A DNA stretch of 64,000 nucleotides from JAAYLC01 sp964636665 (GTDB lineage: Bacteria; Bacteroidota; Bacteroidia; Flavobacteriales; Flavobacteriaceae): NCBI GenBank assembly GCA_964636665.1, contig CAZWVT010000004.1:1-64000 (forward strand), written 5' to 3'. Below, piece after piece: positions 51,023 to 59,891 of the stretch. Numbering within the stretch: position 1 is the first letter of the stretch; each line of letters begins with the position of its first letter. A model generated the notes under the pieces. That model saw nothing but the letters and a program-made list of their open reading frames with translations. It was not told where the DNA came from and made no database searches. The position numbers were made by a program, and so were the translations under genes.

Positions 51023-53470
51023 CTACTGCATATCCACATCCACATTTATTCTAACGCTTGCAAATTCCTGAATGGTATTAAAGTAATTGAGGAGTTTGTT
51101 TATGTATTGTTTGGTAGCCTGCAAACTCTGATTTTTCGGGATTTTCAACAGCACACTGTAAATATATTGATTGCGAATGCGACCTATCGGAGGTTGTGTA
51201 GGTCCTAAAATATTTTCACCAAAAGATTTTTCAAGACTTTGAGCAAACCATTTTGCAGCCTGTTCAACTTTGCTCAAACTTTTATCTTTGAATTCAAAAT
51301 GAATGATTCTGTAAAAAGGTGGATATTTAAATTTCTCTCGTTCCAAAAGTTGCTCTTTAAACATCGCTTCATAATCATTATTAACTACTTGAGATAAAAT
51401 TTTGTGCAACGGATTATAAGTCTGAATTATAACTTTTCCGCGTTTGTCTGTCCGTCCTGCCCTTCCTGCAACTTGGGATAATAACTGAAAACTTCTTTCA
51501 TGCGCACGAAAATCCGGGAAATGGAGCAAACTATCAGCATTCATCACGCCGACCAACCCAATTTTTCTGAAATCCAATCCTTTTGCAAGCATTTGCGTGC
51601 CTACCAAAATATCGATTTCTTCATTTGCCAATGCATCTAATAATTTGGAATAGGCATGTTTTCCGCGGGTTGTGTCTTGATCCATCCTCGCTGTTTTAAA
51701 CTCAGGGAAAAGCTCGTGCAATTCATTCTCAATCTGTTCCGTTCCCAATCCTTTTGTGTTTAAAGTAGCACTTCCACATGCCGTACAATGATTGATCATC
51801 GCCATAGTATATCCGCAATAATGACATCGCAAGTGATTATTGCCTTTGTGATAAGTTAAACTCACATCGCAATTTGGACATTGAGGCGATGTTCCGCAGG
51901 TGTTGCATTCGACCATAGGAGAAAATCCGCGCCGATTCTGAAAAAGAATTACTTGTTCGCCTTGTTCCAATGTCAGCTTAATTTCATCCAACAAAACATT
52001 GCTGAAATGACCGGTCATGCTTTTTTTCTTGGTTTTTTCACGAATATCGACCAACTGAATTTCGGGCATCGGTACGTTTCCAAATCGTTTTTTTAAGGTC
52101 GCAAAACCGTAACGATTTGTAATGGCATTGTGATAACTTTCCACAGAAGGCGTTGCGGAACCAAGAAGTACTTTTGCCTTGTGGATATGTGCCAGCATAA
52201 TGGCGGAATCTCTTGCTTGATAACGCGGAGAAGGATCAAATTGTTTGTATGAAGTTTCGTGTTCTTCATCAACGATAACCAATCCGAGATTTTTAAACGG
52301 TAAGAAAATTGAAGAACGTGCGCCAATTACAATCTGCGTATTTGGTTTTTCGTTTAATAAATTATTCCAAACTTCTGTACGTTCGTTTAATGAATATTTT
52401 GAGTGATAAACCGAAATTTTATTTCCGAAATATTTTTGAAGCCGCTGGATTAACTGTGTCGTCAATGCGATTTCAGGAAGCATAAAAAGAACCTGCTTGC
52501 CCGACTCAATTGTTTCTTTGATTAAATTTACATAAACTTCTGTCTTTCCGCTTGATGTAACTCCGTGTAAAAGCGTAATGTCTTTTGTTTTAAATGATTC
52601 AGAAATCGAATTTAAAGTTTCTTTTTGTTCTTCATTTAAAGTTACAACTTCCGTAAGTTCCTTATTGTCAAATGAAATGCGATCTTGTTGGATGTAATAA
52701 GTTTCAAAAATATTTTTATCAATCAATCCTTTTATGACAGAATCGGATACTTTGGTTATTTTTTGAAATTCAGATACTCCCAATGGTTTTTTTATTTTTG
52801 ATTTGCGATTAAAATAATGCAGTAAAACCTCCTTTTGTTTTGGAGCTCTTGAAAGTTCGTCAAGTAATTCCCGAATTTTATCTTCAGCATTGTACTCTTC
52901 ATTGAGTCTGATGTATTTTTTTAATTTCGGAACGTATTTTTCATAAAGAGTTTCTTCAATTTCTAAAATTCCTTTTTCGATTAAATTCTTAACAGATACA
53001 ACAACATTCTTTTTGCCGATGAGCTCTTTAATTTTGTCAATATGAATGGTCGATTGATGTTTGAATAAGTTGTAAATGTCAAGTTCTTCATTAGTAAGAT
53101 TTAAATTTTCAGATTTTTTTTCTGCCAAACTGACAACTGTTTCACTTTCCAATAGAAAGGTGCTCGGCAAAGCAGTTTTTATCATTTCGCCAAGGGAACT
53201 CATATAATAACCTGCCATCCACTCCCAAAATTTCATTTGAGATTCTGTAATCACCGCTTCTTCTTCAAGAATATGATATATGGATTTGGTTTTATAATCT
53301 ACAGGAGCTTGAGAGTGAATATGATATACTATGGCTGTGTAAATTTTTGATTTTCCAAAAGGCACCGCCACACGCATCCCTTTTTTAAGAAAGGCAGCTT
53401 CATGTTTATTGACTGAATACGTAAAAGTTTGACGAAGTGGAATCGGGAGAATTACATCTATAAAAAACAC
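51023..53470 (-). CDS. priA: primosomal protein N' (PriA helicase)
   Basis: Restarts stalled replication forks. The 815-aa protein has the N-terminal DNA-binding domain (VILPIPLRQTFTYSVN, GMRVAVPFGKSKIYTAIV). Helicase motifs follow: LLHGVTSSGKTEVY (about 310), IVDEEHETSYKQ and GSATPSVES. A two-zinc cysteine region comes next (CNTCGTSPQCPNC, CHYCGYTM, CTACG), then VGTQMLAKGLDF and SQVAGRAGR. Length is normal and all eight zinc-binding Cys are visible. It is a single gene. Confidence 0.97.
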   Translation of the reverse strand: MFFIDVILPIPLRQTFTYSVNKHEAAFLKKGMRVAVPFGKSKIYTAIVYHIHSQAPVDYKTKSIYHILEEEAVITESQMKFWEWMAGYYMSSLGEMIKTALPSTFLLESETVVSLAEKKSENLNLTNEELDIYNLFKHQSTIHIDKIKELIGKKNVVVSVKNLIEKGILEIEETLYEKYVPKLKKYIRLNEEYNAEDKIRELLDELSRAPKQKEVLLHYFNRKSKIKKPLGVSEFQKITKVSDSVIKGLIDKNIFETYYIQQDRISFDNKELTEVVTLNEEQKETLNSISESFKTKDITLLHGVTSSGKTEVYVNLIKETIESGKQVLFMLPEIALTTQLIQRLQKYFGNKISVYHSKYSLNERTEVWNNLLNEKPNTQIVIGARSSIFLPFKNLGLVIVDEEHETSYKQFDPSPRYQARDSAIMLAHIHKAKVLLGSATPSVESYHNAITNRYGFATLKKRFGNVPMPEIQLVDIREKTKKKSMTGHFSNVLLDEIKLTLEQGEQVILFQNRRGFSPMVECNTCGTSPQCPNCDVSLTYHKGNNHLRCHYCGYTMAMINHCTACGSATLNTKGLGTEQIENELHELFPEFKTARMDQDTTRGKHAYSKLLDALANEEIDILVGTQMLAKGLDFRKIGLVGVMNADSLLHFPDFRAHERSFQLLSQVAGRAGRTDKRGKVIIQTYNPLHKILSQVVNNDYEAMFKEQLLEREKFKYPPFYRIIHFEFKDKSLSKVEQAAKWFAQSLEKSFGENILGPTQPPIGRIRNQYIYSVLLKIPKNQSLQATKQYINKLLNYFNTIQEFASVRINVDVDMQ

Positions 53471-53557
53471 AATATAGTTATGATTTTATGCAATTTAGCA
53501 AAATTAAAAAAAAGAGAAATTAGAAAGCAGTCCAAAAAATATCATCTTAACTTTTAG

Positions 53558-53986
53558 CTATTCAACACGTTGCCAATACTGGGATCTTCCCATTAATGAA
53601 AATCCAATATAACCTCGTACTTTTAGTTTGTCAGGACTTTCCAATGCCATCAGTGCTTTATATACTTTTCCCGTGTTTGGATCCGTGATTGTTCCGCCAC
53701 TGTATTCGCTTCCGTTTTTTTCTAAATCTTTGAGGACTACCATTCCGAGAATCGGTTGGTTTTTATCTTCTCCCGTACATTTCTCACATTTGTCGTGTCG
53801 TTTTTCAGGATTAAAGATTTCCACCACTTTTCCATAAACCTTGCCTTCTTTTTTAAAAATCTCGACGATGGATTTTGCTTCTCCGGTTTGGTCGTCAATG
53901 GTTATCCATTTTCCGTACACTTCTTGAGACATTGTATATGTTATTGAAAAGCAAACTAATAAAAAGGAAAGGATTATATTTTTCAT
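53558..53986 (-). CDS. DUF2147 family exported protein
   Basis: A 142-aa protein with a signal peptide (LLVCFSITYTMSQ). The mature DUF2147 domain starts EVYGKWITIDDQTGEAKSIVEIF, has EKCTGEDKNQPILGMVVL and ends KLKVRGYIGFSLMGRSQYWQRV. The family is a small periplasmic beta-barrel of unknown function. The Cys pair (CEKC) is part of the family pattern. It is downstream of the nadC-yihY pair on the same strand, 17 bp after it. Confidence 0.88.
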   Translation of the reverse strand: MKNIILSFLLVCFSITYTMSQEVYGKWITIDDQTGEAKSIVEIFKKEGKVYGKVVEIFNPEKRHDKCEKCTGEDKNQPILGMVVLKDLEKNGSEYSGGTITDPNTGKVYKALMALESPDKLKVRGYIGFSLMGRSQYWQRVE

Positions 53987-54003
53987 ATCAACTAATTATA
54001 AGA

Positions 54004-54924
54004 TTATTTTTTGATTCTATTTCGGAGTCGTTGTAAAGAAACTTCCAATTCAAATCCCAGTAATAGTAGATTTGAGTTAATCCAAATATAAACCATCAGA
54101 ATTAATAATCCCCCAATCGAACCATAAATTTCATTATAGTTTGAAAAATTATTGATATAAATCCCAAAAAAATAAGTAGTTATTAAAAACAGTATTGTCG
54201 TAATTACTGCTCCTATTGAAAGAAAGCGAGCATCTTTGCTTTTTTTAGTTCCAAAATAATAAAGTATAGCGATGATAGTATATACCATAATGATAAATAC
54301 AGCAAATTGAAGGTAAGTTACATAAGATATATCACTTTGAATAATTGCCAAACTTCTGAAATCGCGAATTACATATTCACCGTATAAAATAATTCCTACG
54401 GTAATAATCATTATCAAAGCCAAGAGAAAAGACACGCCCAATGCAACGGCATATTGCCTTAAAAAACTTCGGTTTACAGAAACGTGATAGGAATATTCAA
54501 AGGCAGAAAAAATCGCGTTTACGCCATTGGTGGTTAAAAATGCCGAAAGAAAAAATACAAACGAAAGTAATTGGGTTCTTCTGTTAACGGCAATATCTGC
54601 AATAACGGGATAAAAAAGATCACCGGTTTGAGGAGGCAGCAGCGACTGCACAAATATTAAAAATCGCGTTTGAAACCCTTCAATAGGCACATGCGGAATC
54701 AGATTTAACAGAAAAAGTAAAAACGGAAATAGTGCCAGAAGAAAACTATAAGCAATCGAACTTGCCCGCGCTGAGAATGTACCTTCAAATATTCCTTTTC
54801 CATAAACGCCGAGTAAATCGTATAAGGTAATTCCCATCATTCCGGGAAGCTTAACTTTTTGACTCAGTTTAACTATTTTGTTAGAACCTATTTGAGCAAG
54901 GATGTTCTTAGGCACTTTTTTCAT
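54004..54924 (-). CDS. YihY/BrkB family membrane protein
   Basis: A 306-aa protein with six predicted membrane helices. The family hallmarks are GTFSARASSIAYSFLLALFPFLLFLL near the first helix, and YGSIGGLLILMVYIWINSNLLLLGFELE at the end. Formerly called RNase BN by mistake; the transport function is unknown. The frame continues to 55002 inside nadC, but ATG at 54924 overlaps the nadC stop as ATGA and gives a normal N-terminus, so it is chosen. Confidence 0.9.
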   Translation of the reverse strand: MKKVPKNILAQIGSNKIVKLSQKVKLPGMMGITLYDLLGVYGKGIFEGTFSARASSIAYSFLLALFPFLLFLLNLIPHVPIEGFQTRFLIFVQSLLPPQTGDLFYPVIADIAVNRRTQLLSFVFFLSAFLTTNGVNAIFSAFEYSYHVSVNRSFLRQYAVALGVSFLLALIMIITVGIILYGEYVIRDFRSLAIIQSDISYVTYLQFAVFIIMVYTIIAILYYFGTKKSKDARFLSIGAVITTILFLITTYFFGIYINNFSNYNEIYGSIGGLLILMVYIWINSNLLLLGFELEVSLQRLRNRIKK

Positions 54925-55787
54925 TCGATTGCTTTTAAACTCAAATCCATATTTTTTACGGAATGAGTCAGTGCTCCGGCAGATATATAATCCACGCCGC
55001 ATTCAGCATAACCACGAATGGTTTTTTCGGTAATTCCACCACTGGATTCAGTTTCAAAACGACCGGCTATCATTTCGACAGCTCTTTTTGTGTCGTCGTA
55101 ATTGAAATTATCCAACAATATACGATGAATTCCACCTTCTTCCAATATCTCTTCAATTTCTTTAAAATTTCGAGCTTCAACAATGATTTTTAAATCCAAG
55201 TGATTTTGCTCTAAATATTTTTTGGTTTTTAGAATTGCTTTTTGAACACTTCCGCTGAAATCGATGTGATTATCTTTGAGCATAATCATATCGTAAAGTG
55301 CAAAACGATGGTTTTCACCGCCTCCTATTTTTACAGCCCATTTTTCAATAGCACGAATTCCCGGTGTGGTTTTTCGGGTGTCGAGGATTTTGGCGTTAGT
55401 TCCCTCTAATAATTTTACAAATTCTGCAGTTTTAGTTGCAATTGCACTCATCCGCTGCATGACATTCAACATCACGCGCTCTGATTTTAAAATTGATTGT
55501 GACAATCCGGAAACGTAAAAAACAACATCACCGTATTTGACAGGTGTTCCGTCGGTTATTCTGATGTCCAATTCCAATCCCGGATCAACATACTCAAAAA
55601 GTCGGCGCGCAAAATCAACGCCGGCTATAATGCCTTCGTCTTTTACTAAAAGTTTGGCGCTGCCCACAGCATCTTCGGGAATACACGCCAATGAACTGTG
55701 ATCTCCCCCACCCACATCTTCGCGAAGTGCATTGGCTATAATTAAATTTATCTCTTTGTTAAATTGTTTCTTGGAAATCATACTCAA
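54921..55787 (-). CDS. nadC: nicotinate-nucleotide pyrophosphorylase (quinolinate phosphoribosyltransferase)
   Basis: Converts quinolinate and PRPP to nicotinate mononucleotide in NAD synthesis. The 288-aa protein has EDVGGGDHSSLA near the N-terminus, and the active-site basic cluster LDTRKTTPGIRAIEKWAVKIGGGENHR. LKDNHI, IVEARNFKEIEE and a GGITEKTIRGYAECGVDYIS ending follow. Length is normal. It shares ATGA with yihY. Confidence 0.96.
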   Translation of the reverse strand: MSMISKKQFNKEINLIIANALREDVGGGDHSSLACIPEDAVGSAKLLVKDEGIIAGVDFARRLFEYVDPGLELDIRITDGTPVKYGDVVFYVSGLSQSILKSERVMLNVMQRMSAIATKTAEFVKLLEGTNAKILDTRKTTPGIRAIEKWAVKIGGGENHRFALYDMIMLKDNHIDFSGSVQKAILKTKKYLEQNHLDLKIIVEARNFKEIEEILEEGGIHRILLDNFNYDDTKRAVEMIAGRFETESSGGITEKTIRGYAECGVDYISAGALTHSVKNMDLSLKAIE

Positions 55788-55869
55788 AAGTTTTTGCTAA
55801 AATACTTTAAAAATACGGAAGCTTCTGACATAATGAAAACGGTTTGAAATGTATATTTTACTTAAAATG

Positions 55870-55877
55870 TATCTTTG
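55870..55877 (+). promoter_or_regulatory. -7 box of rlmH
   Basis: TATCTTTG 22 bp before the rlmH ATG. A TTTG lies 23 bp upstream (55843-55846), longer than the 19-20 bp seen elsewhere. Confidence 0.55.
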
Positions 55878-55899
55878 AAAACACATACGAAATTAAAAA

Positions 55900-56373
55900 A
55901 TGAAAATTAAACTCATAACCATCGGCAAAACAGATGATGAACATCTTGTCCAATTGATTAATGAATACGAAAAACGCTTAAAACATTATATCCCATTTGA
56001 AATCATTGTTATTCCCGATATCAAAAGAAGAAAAAATATGAGCGAGGATGTTCAGAAAAAGCAAGAGGGAGAACTTATTCTAAAAAATATTAATCCTGCA
56101 GATGATTTAATTTTATTGGATGAAAAAGGAAAAAGTCACACTTCGGAATCTTTTGCTGATTTTATTCAAAAAAAGATGAACAGTGGAATAAAAAATTTGA
56201 TTTTTGTTATTGGAGGACCTTATGGATTTGGAGATGATGTTTATAAAAAAGCCACGGGTAAAATTTCGTTGTCTTCAATGACTTTTTCTCATCAGATGGT
56301 GCGATTGTTTTTTGTCGAACAGCTTTACAGAGGTTTTACGATATTAAACAACGAACCTTATCATCACCGATAA
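55900..56373 (+). CDS. rlmH: 23S rRNA (pseudouridine1915-N3)-methyltransferase
   Basis: A 157-aa SPOUT methyltransferase acting on Psi1915 in helix 69. Signatures are MKIKLITIGKT, LILLDEKGKSHTSESFADF, the SAM knot IGGPYGFGDDVYKKA, and SLSSMTFSHQMVRLFFVEQLYRG ending NNEPYHHR. Length is exact for RlmH. Single plus-strand gene between minus-strand units. Confidence 0.97.
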   Translation: MKIKLITIGKTDDEHLVQLINEYEKRLKHYIPFEIIVIPDIKRRKNMSEDVQKKQEGELILKNINPADDLILLDEKGKSHTSESFADFIQKKMNSGIKNLIFVIGGPYGFGDDVYKKATGKISLSSMTFSHQMVRLFFVEQLYRGFTILNNEPYHHR

Positions 56374-56380
56374 AAACCAT

Positions 56381-57181
56381 TTAATTTCTCCTGTTTAAAA
56401 CTCGATATTCTTCATAACAACTGCTGATGGCATCTAATATTTGCAAATCGCTGGCAGCACGGACAAATTCGGCGGAGTAATTGCATTTATTTAATATTTC
56501 GTCAATGTCGGCACGTTCCAATTGTAGAACTGCCATCAGTGTTTCGCGATCATACTTGGAATGCAAAAGATTTCGAATTTCATCATCTTCCTTCATCTGT
56601 CGGAGTTTCCGCATATTTCGCGGTTTTTTTCCAAACATATTATAAAGAAAATCTGCGGGATTTGACACCGCTTCCATCACCCGACTCACCGCACCGGGTT
56701 GGGAACTTCCTCCTTCATAGCCGCTGTTGAGTCCGGCTATTCGATAGCGATAATTGTCATATACCGGAATTATCTTAGCGTCAATTTCAATATAACCCGT
56801 AAGTTGAACCGGTTTTACAACCACTTCTGCCAATGCAATTCCCAATTCCGTCATTTTAACTTTTACATCACCAAACTTGAGCCAGTCATTGGTTACCCGA
56901 ACACGGATAGATTTGAATCCGAGGTAGGAAAAATATAAAGTATCATTGACTGCCGCGGTAATAGAAAACTCTCCTTTTTCATTGGACACTGCACCTATTA
57001 CCTGATTTAAATTGACAATATTTACATTCTCCAAAACAACATCGTTGGCATCGTTCATCACAATTCCTGAAATCTTATGATTTTCTTGAGCAACTGTAAA
57101 AATGGAAAAAAAGAATAAAACAATAAACAATAAATGTTTATGCGATACGAAGTTTAAAAAAACGAAATTAAATATATTCAT
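56381..57181 (-). CDS. exported protein with carboxypeptidase-like regulatory domain
   Basis: A 266-aa protein. A hydrophobic signal (LFIVLFFFSIFTVAQ, ending about residue 32) is followed by a CarboxypepD_reg-like beta-sandwich (about 35-115: ISGIVMNDANDVVLENVNIVN, DTLYFSYLGFKS). The C-terminal half is helical and charged, with ADFLYNMFGKKPRNMRKLRQM. Such domains occur at the N-terminus of TonB-linked receptors, but here no barrel follows. Function unknown. Confidence 0.82.
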   Translation of the reverse strand: MNIFNFVFLNFVSHKHLLFIVLFFFSIFTVAQENHKISGIVMNDANDVVLENVNIVNLNQVIGAVSNEKGEFSITAAVNDTLYFSYLGFKSIRVRVTNDWLKFGDVKVKMTELGIALAEVVVKPVQLTGYIEIDAKIIPVYDNYRYRIAGLNSGYEGGSSQPGAVSRVMEAVSNPADFLYNMFGKKPRNMRKLRQMKEDDEIRNLLHSKYDRETLMAVLQLERADIDEILNKCNYSAEFVRAASDLQILDAISSCYEEYRVLNRRN

Positions 57182-57289
57182 TACAAATTTTGCAGTTCCG
57201 ATAGGTCTCGTTTGGCTCTAATTACATGCACAAATATACTTATACCATAGCGCTTATAAAAATTGCCGATTCAAAATATACTTTCCAAA

Positions 57290-57538
57290 TTATTCAACTT
57301 CTTCGTAATCGATATACTCTCCAAAATCTTTTTGCTTTTCCTTAGATTGATATCGTTTATTAGAAGTATTGAAGTTTTGATGTTGTTCTTGATGATGATT
57401 ATCATGCATCTGATTGACCATTGACTGAAATTTGTTGTGTGCTTTTTTTGACAGATACCGTAAGATGTAAGGCATTAATAATCTTAACAAAATCCGAATC
57501 CCGAAAAACACAAGAAGGATAATGAGAATCGTTTTCAA
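57290..57538 (-). CDS. DUF4834 family small membrane protein
   Basis: An 82-aa protein with one N-terminal membrane helix (about 3-22) and a polar, His/Gln-rich tail ending KQKDFGEYIDYEEVE. This arrangement matches DUF4834 of Bacteroidota. Function unknown. It is divergent from the outer-membrane transporter-like gene, whose longer ORF overlaps its 5' end. Confidence 0.75.
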   Translation of the reverse strand: MKTILIILLVFFGIRILLRLLMPYILRYLSKKAHNKFQSMVNQMHDNHHQEQHQNFNTSNKRYQSKEKQKDFGEYIDYEEVE

Positions 57539-57625
57539 AAAATATAATTTAAATTATTCGGTCAAAAATAGTCATAACCTCCGAAAAAGTAGAATTTCTG
57601 CTATTAAATTAATGGTAAAATCCTC

Positions 57626-57633
57626 TATCTTTG
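57626..57633 (+). promoter_or_regulatory. -7 box before the transporter-like gene
   Basis: TATCTTTG 23 bp before ATG 57657. It lies downstream of the longer ORF's start at 57522, supporting the later start. Confidence 0.5.
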
Positions 57634-57656
57634 GCTTAAATTATTTCTGTGTACTT

Positions 57657-58649
57657 ATGCGAAATTTCCTTTTATTTATCAGCTTTTTATTTACTTTTTA
57701 TTCTGTTCATGCACAATATACGGATGTTATAAATGCAAACCGTCCCGGCGTTTCAGAAGGTGCTTTTTCTGTGGGTCGCGATGTGCTTCAATTAGAAATG
57801 GGATTGAATTTAGGAAAAGAAAATCACAGCTTATTAGAAAGAGAATCAACAAATTACGGAGTCGATTACACCCTTAGATACGGCATCCTTTCCGAAAGAT
57901 TAGAACTTCGTTGGACCGGTGAGTTTTTAGCTTCCGATGTGATTGAAAAACAGTTTGTTCCCAATCGCGAATATCCACTTTCAAATTTCAGAAGTAACGT
58001 TCTCGGGGTAAAATATCTAATCTACGACCCTCATATTGCCCGAGATTTGAAAGGTCCGAATTTGTATAGCTGGCGCGCTAACAACAAATTTCAATGGGCC
58101 GATTTGATTCCTGCTATTTCACTTTTTGCCGGAATAAATTTAGATTTAGACAAGGAAAATCCTTATCTGCCTCCAAATACTTCTGCAATAAGTCCAAAAG
58201 TCGTACTTTCTACTCAAAATAATTTTAAAGGCGGATGGGTTTTGGTTACCAATATCATCGGAGACCGACTTGCCACTGATTTTCCTTCATACAGTTATAT
58301 TGTAACTTTGACGCATTATGTAGGGAATGCTGTTTCGATATTTGCCGAAAATCAAGGGATTAAGAGTGATTTTTATGCGGATCAATTGATTCGTGGCGGT
58401 GGCGCTATTTTATTGAACCGAGATTTCCAGTTAGATTTATCAGTTACCTACAGTTTTAAAGATACTCCGTCAATTTTGTACGGAAGATTGGGAGTTGCTT
58501 ATCGATTTGATATGCACACAAAAGACGACTATTTAGAAGAGATGGATCCTACAAAATCAAGAGAAGAAAGAAGAGCGCTGAGAGAAGGACGTCAAAGAGA
58601 TAGCAACGATAACGATACTCCCCAAGAATTGATTCCGGAAGAAAAATAA
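57657..58649 (+). CDS. outer-membrane transporter-like protein (phenol-degradation MetA-like)
   Basis: A 330-aa exported protein starting with the signal peptide MRNFLLFISFLFTFYSVHAQ. The mature part is rich in alternating strands with aromatic ends (ANRPGVSEGAFSVGRDVLQLEMG, SVTYSFKDTPSILYGRLGVAYRF). This is typical of the small beta-barrels annotated as transporter or MetA-pathway phenol degradation. The C-terminal 40 residues are charged and follow the last strand. ATG 57657 is preferred over 57522 because only it places the signal peptide at the N-terminus. Confidence 0.8.
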   Translation: MRNFLLFISFLFTFYSVHAQYTDVINANRPGVSEGAFSVGRDVLQLEMGLNLGKENHSLLERESTNYGVDYTLRYGILSERLELRWTGEFLASDVIEKQFVPNREYPLSNFRSNVLGVKYLIYDPHIARDLKGPNLYSWRANNKFQWADLIPAISLFAGINLDLDKENPYLPPNTSAISPKVVLSTQNNFKGGWVLVTNIIGDRLATDFPSYSYIVTLTHYVGNAVSIFAENQGIKSDFYADQLIRGGGAILLNRDFQLDLSVTYSFKDTPSILYGRLGVAYRFDMHTKDDYLEEMDPTKSREERRALREGRQRDSNDNDTPQELIPEEK

Positions 58650-58655
58650 AATAAA

Positions 58656-59807
58656 ATGATAGAGATTAAAGAAGTCCTTTCAATAAAGGATTTAAAAAAA
58701 TTTGTCAAATTCCCTTTTGAACTATACAAAGATTGTCCTTATTGGGTTCCGCCATTGGTTCGGGATGAAATGGACACCTTAAATCCTGAAATAAATCCGG
58801 CTTTTAAAAATGCAGATTCTTGGTTTTATTTAGCTTATAAAAATGGAAAAATTGTAGGTAGAATCGGAGTTATTGTCAATCATTTAGATATTGAAGTTAT
58901 AGGAAATAAAAAAATTCGTTTCGGTTGGCTTGATATGATTGACGATATCGAAGTAACTCGCACTTTGTTGGATAAAGCATTTCAGAAAGGTAAAGAATTG
59001 GGAATGGAATATGTCGAAGGTCCGTTGGGTTTTAACAATATGGAAAAAGCAGGCATCCTGACCAAAGGTTTCAAGGAAATGAATACGATGATTACTTGGT
59101 ATCATTATCCTTATTATTTTGAACATATGAAACAAATGCATTTTGAAAAACAAGCCACTTGGATTGAATTTAAAATGCAGGTTCCACCATCTATTTTTGA
59201 GAAAATCACCAAATTTTCTAATCTAATTAAAGAGCGTTATTCATTGGAAGTGATTCCCTTAAAAAACAAAGAAGACATCCTATCTTTGGCAGATGATATG
59301 TTCGAACTTCTCAACAGCACTTACAGTACTTTACAAACGTATGTACCGCTTCAGCCGGAGCAAAAAGAATATTATAAAAAGAAATACATGAATTTCCTGA
59401 ATCCGGATTACATTACGTGTATTAAGGATAAAAATGACAAATTAATTGCATTTTCCATCGTGATGCCTTCTTTTTCTAAAGCATTAAAAAAAGCAAACGG
59501 AAAACTGTTTCCATTCGGTTGGAAATACATTTTGGATGCCCAGCGAAAAAATGACACAGCAGCATTTTATCTTATCGGAATCGATTCTGAATATCAAGGA
59601 AAAGGCATTACGGCAATTATCTTTGAAGAGATGTTGTCTATGTTTATTGCTAAAGGAATTAAAACAGTCGAAACCAATCCTGAACTTGTTGAAAATCGGG
59701 CGGTTCAATCTTTATGGAAAGATTACAATCCGGTTCAGCATAAAGAACGAAGCACTTTCAAAAGAGATATTACCCGCGGATATTCACTTTCAGAATTGGA
59801 TTCATAA
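58656..59807 (+). CDS. GNAT-like N-acetyltransferase, long form
   Basis: A 383-aa cytoplasmic protein with two GNAT-like halves. The acetyl-CoA loop in the second half is SEYQGKGITAIIFEEM (about 309-324). The first half has FELYKDCPYWVPPLVRDE and GRIGVIVNH, typical of the N-acetyltransferase-like family found in many Bacteroidota. The substrate is unknown. ATG is 6 bp after the transporter-like gene, so both are probably on one transcript. Confidence 0.82.
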   Translation: MIEIKEVLSIKDLKKFVKFPFELYKDCPYWVPPLVRDEMDTLNPEINPAFKNADSWFYLAYKNGKIVGRIGVIVNHLDIEVIGNKKIRFGWLDMIDDIEVTRTLLDKAFQKGKELGMEYVEGPLGFNNMEKAGILTKGFKEMNTMITWYHYPYYFEHMKQMHFEKQATWIEFKMQVPPSIFEKITKFSNLIKERYSLEVIPLKNKEDILSLADDMFELLNSTYSTLQTYVPLQPEQKEYYKKKYMNFLNPDYITCIKDKNDKLIAFSIVMPSFSKALKKANGKLFPFGWKYILDAQRKNDTAAFYLIGIDSEYQGKGITAIIFEEMLSMFIAKGIKTVETNPELVENRAVQSLWKDYNPVQHKERSTFKRDITRGYSLSELDS

Positions 59808-59860
59808 AATGCTGTTTTTTTACATTATTTAATTTATCAATAGTGCACTGCGTAAATTAT

Positions 59861-59868
59861 TACCTTTG
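59861..59868 (+). promoter_or_regulatory. -7 box of the acyl-CoA dehydrogenase gene
   Basis: TACCTTTG 23 bp before the ATG at 59892. No TTG at the expected -33 position. Confidence 0.55.
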
Positions 59869-59891
59869 CACTACTTAAAACTTAACTAAAA

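Noticed and set aside
53558..53986. Zinc-binding or thioredoxin-like protein because of CEKC
   Set aside because: The surrounding sequence is DUF2147, where this Cys pair is part of the family pattern.
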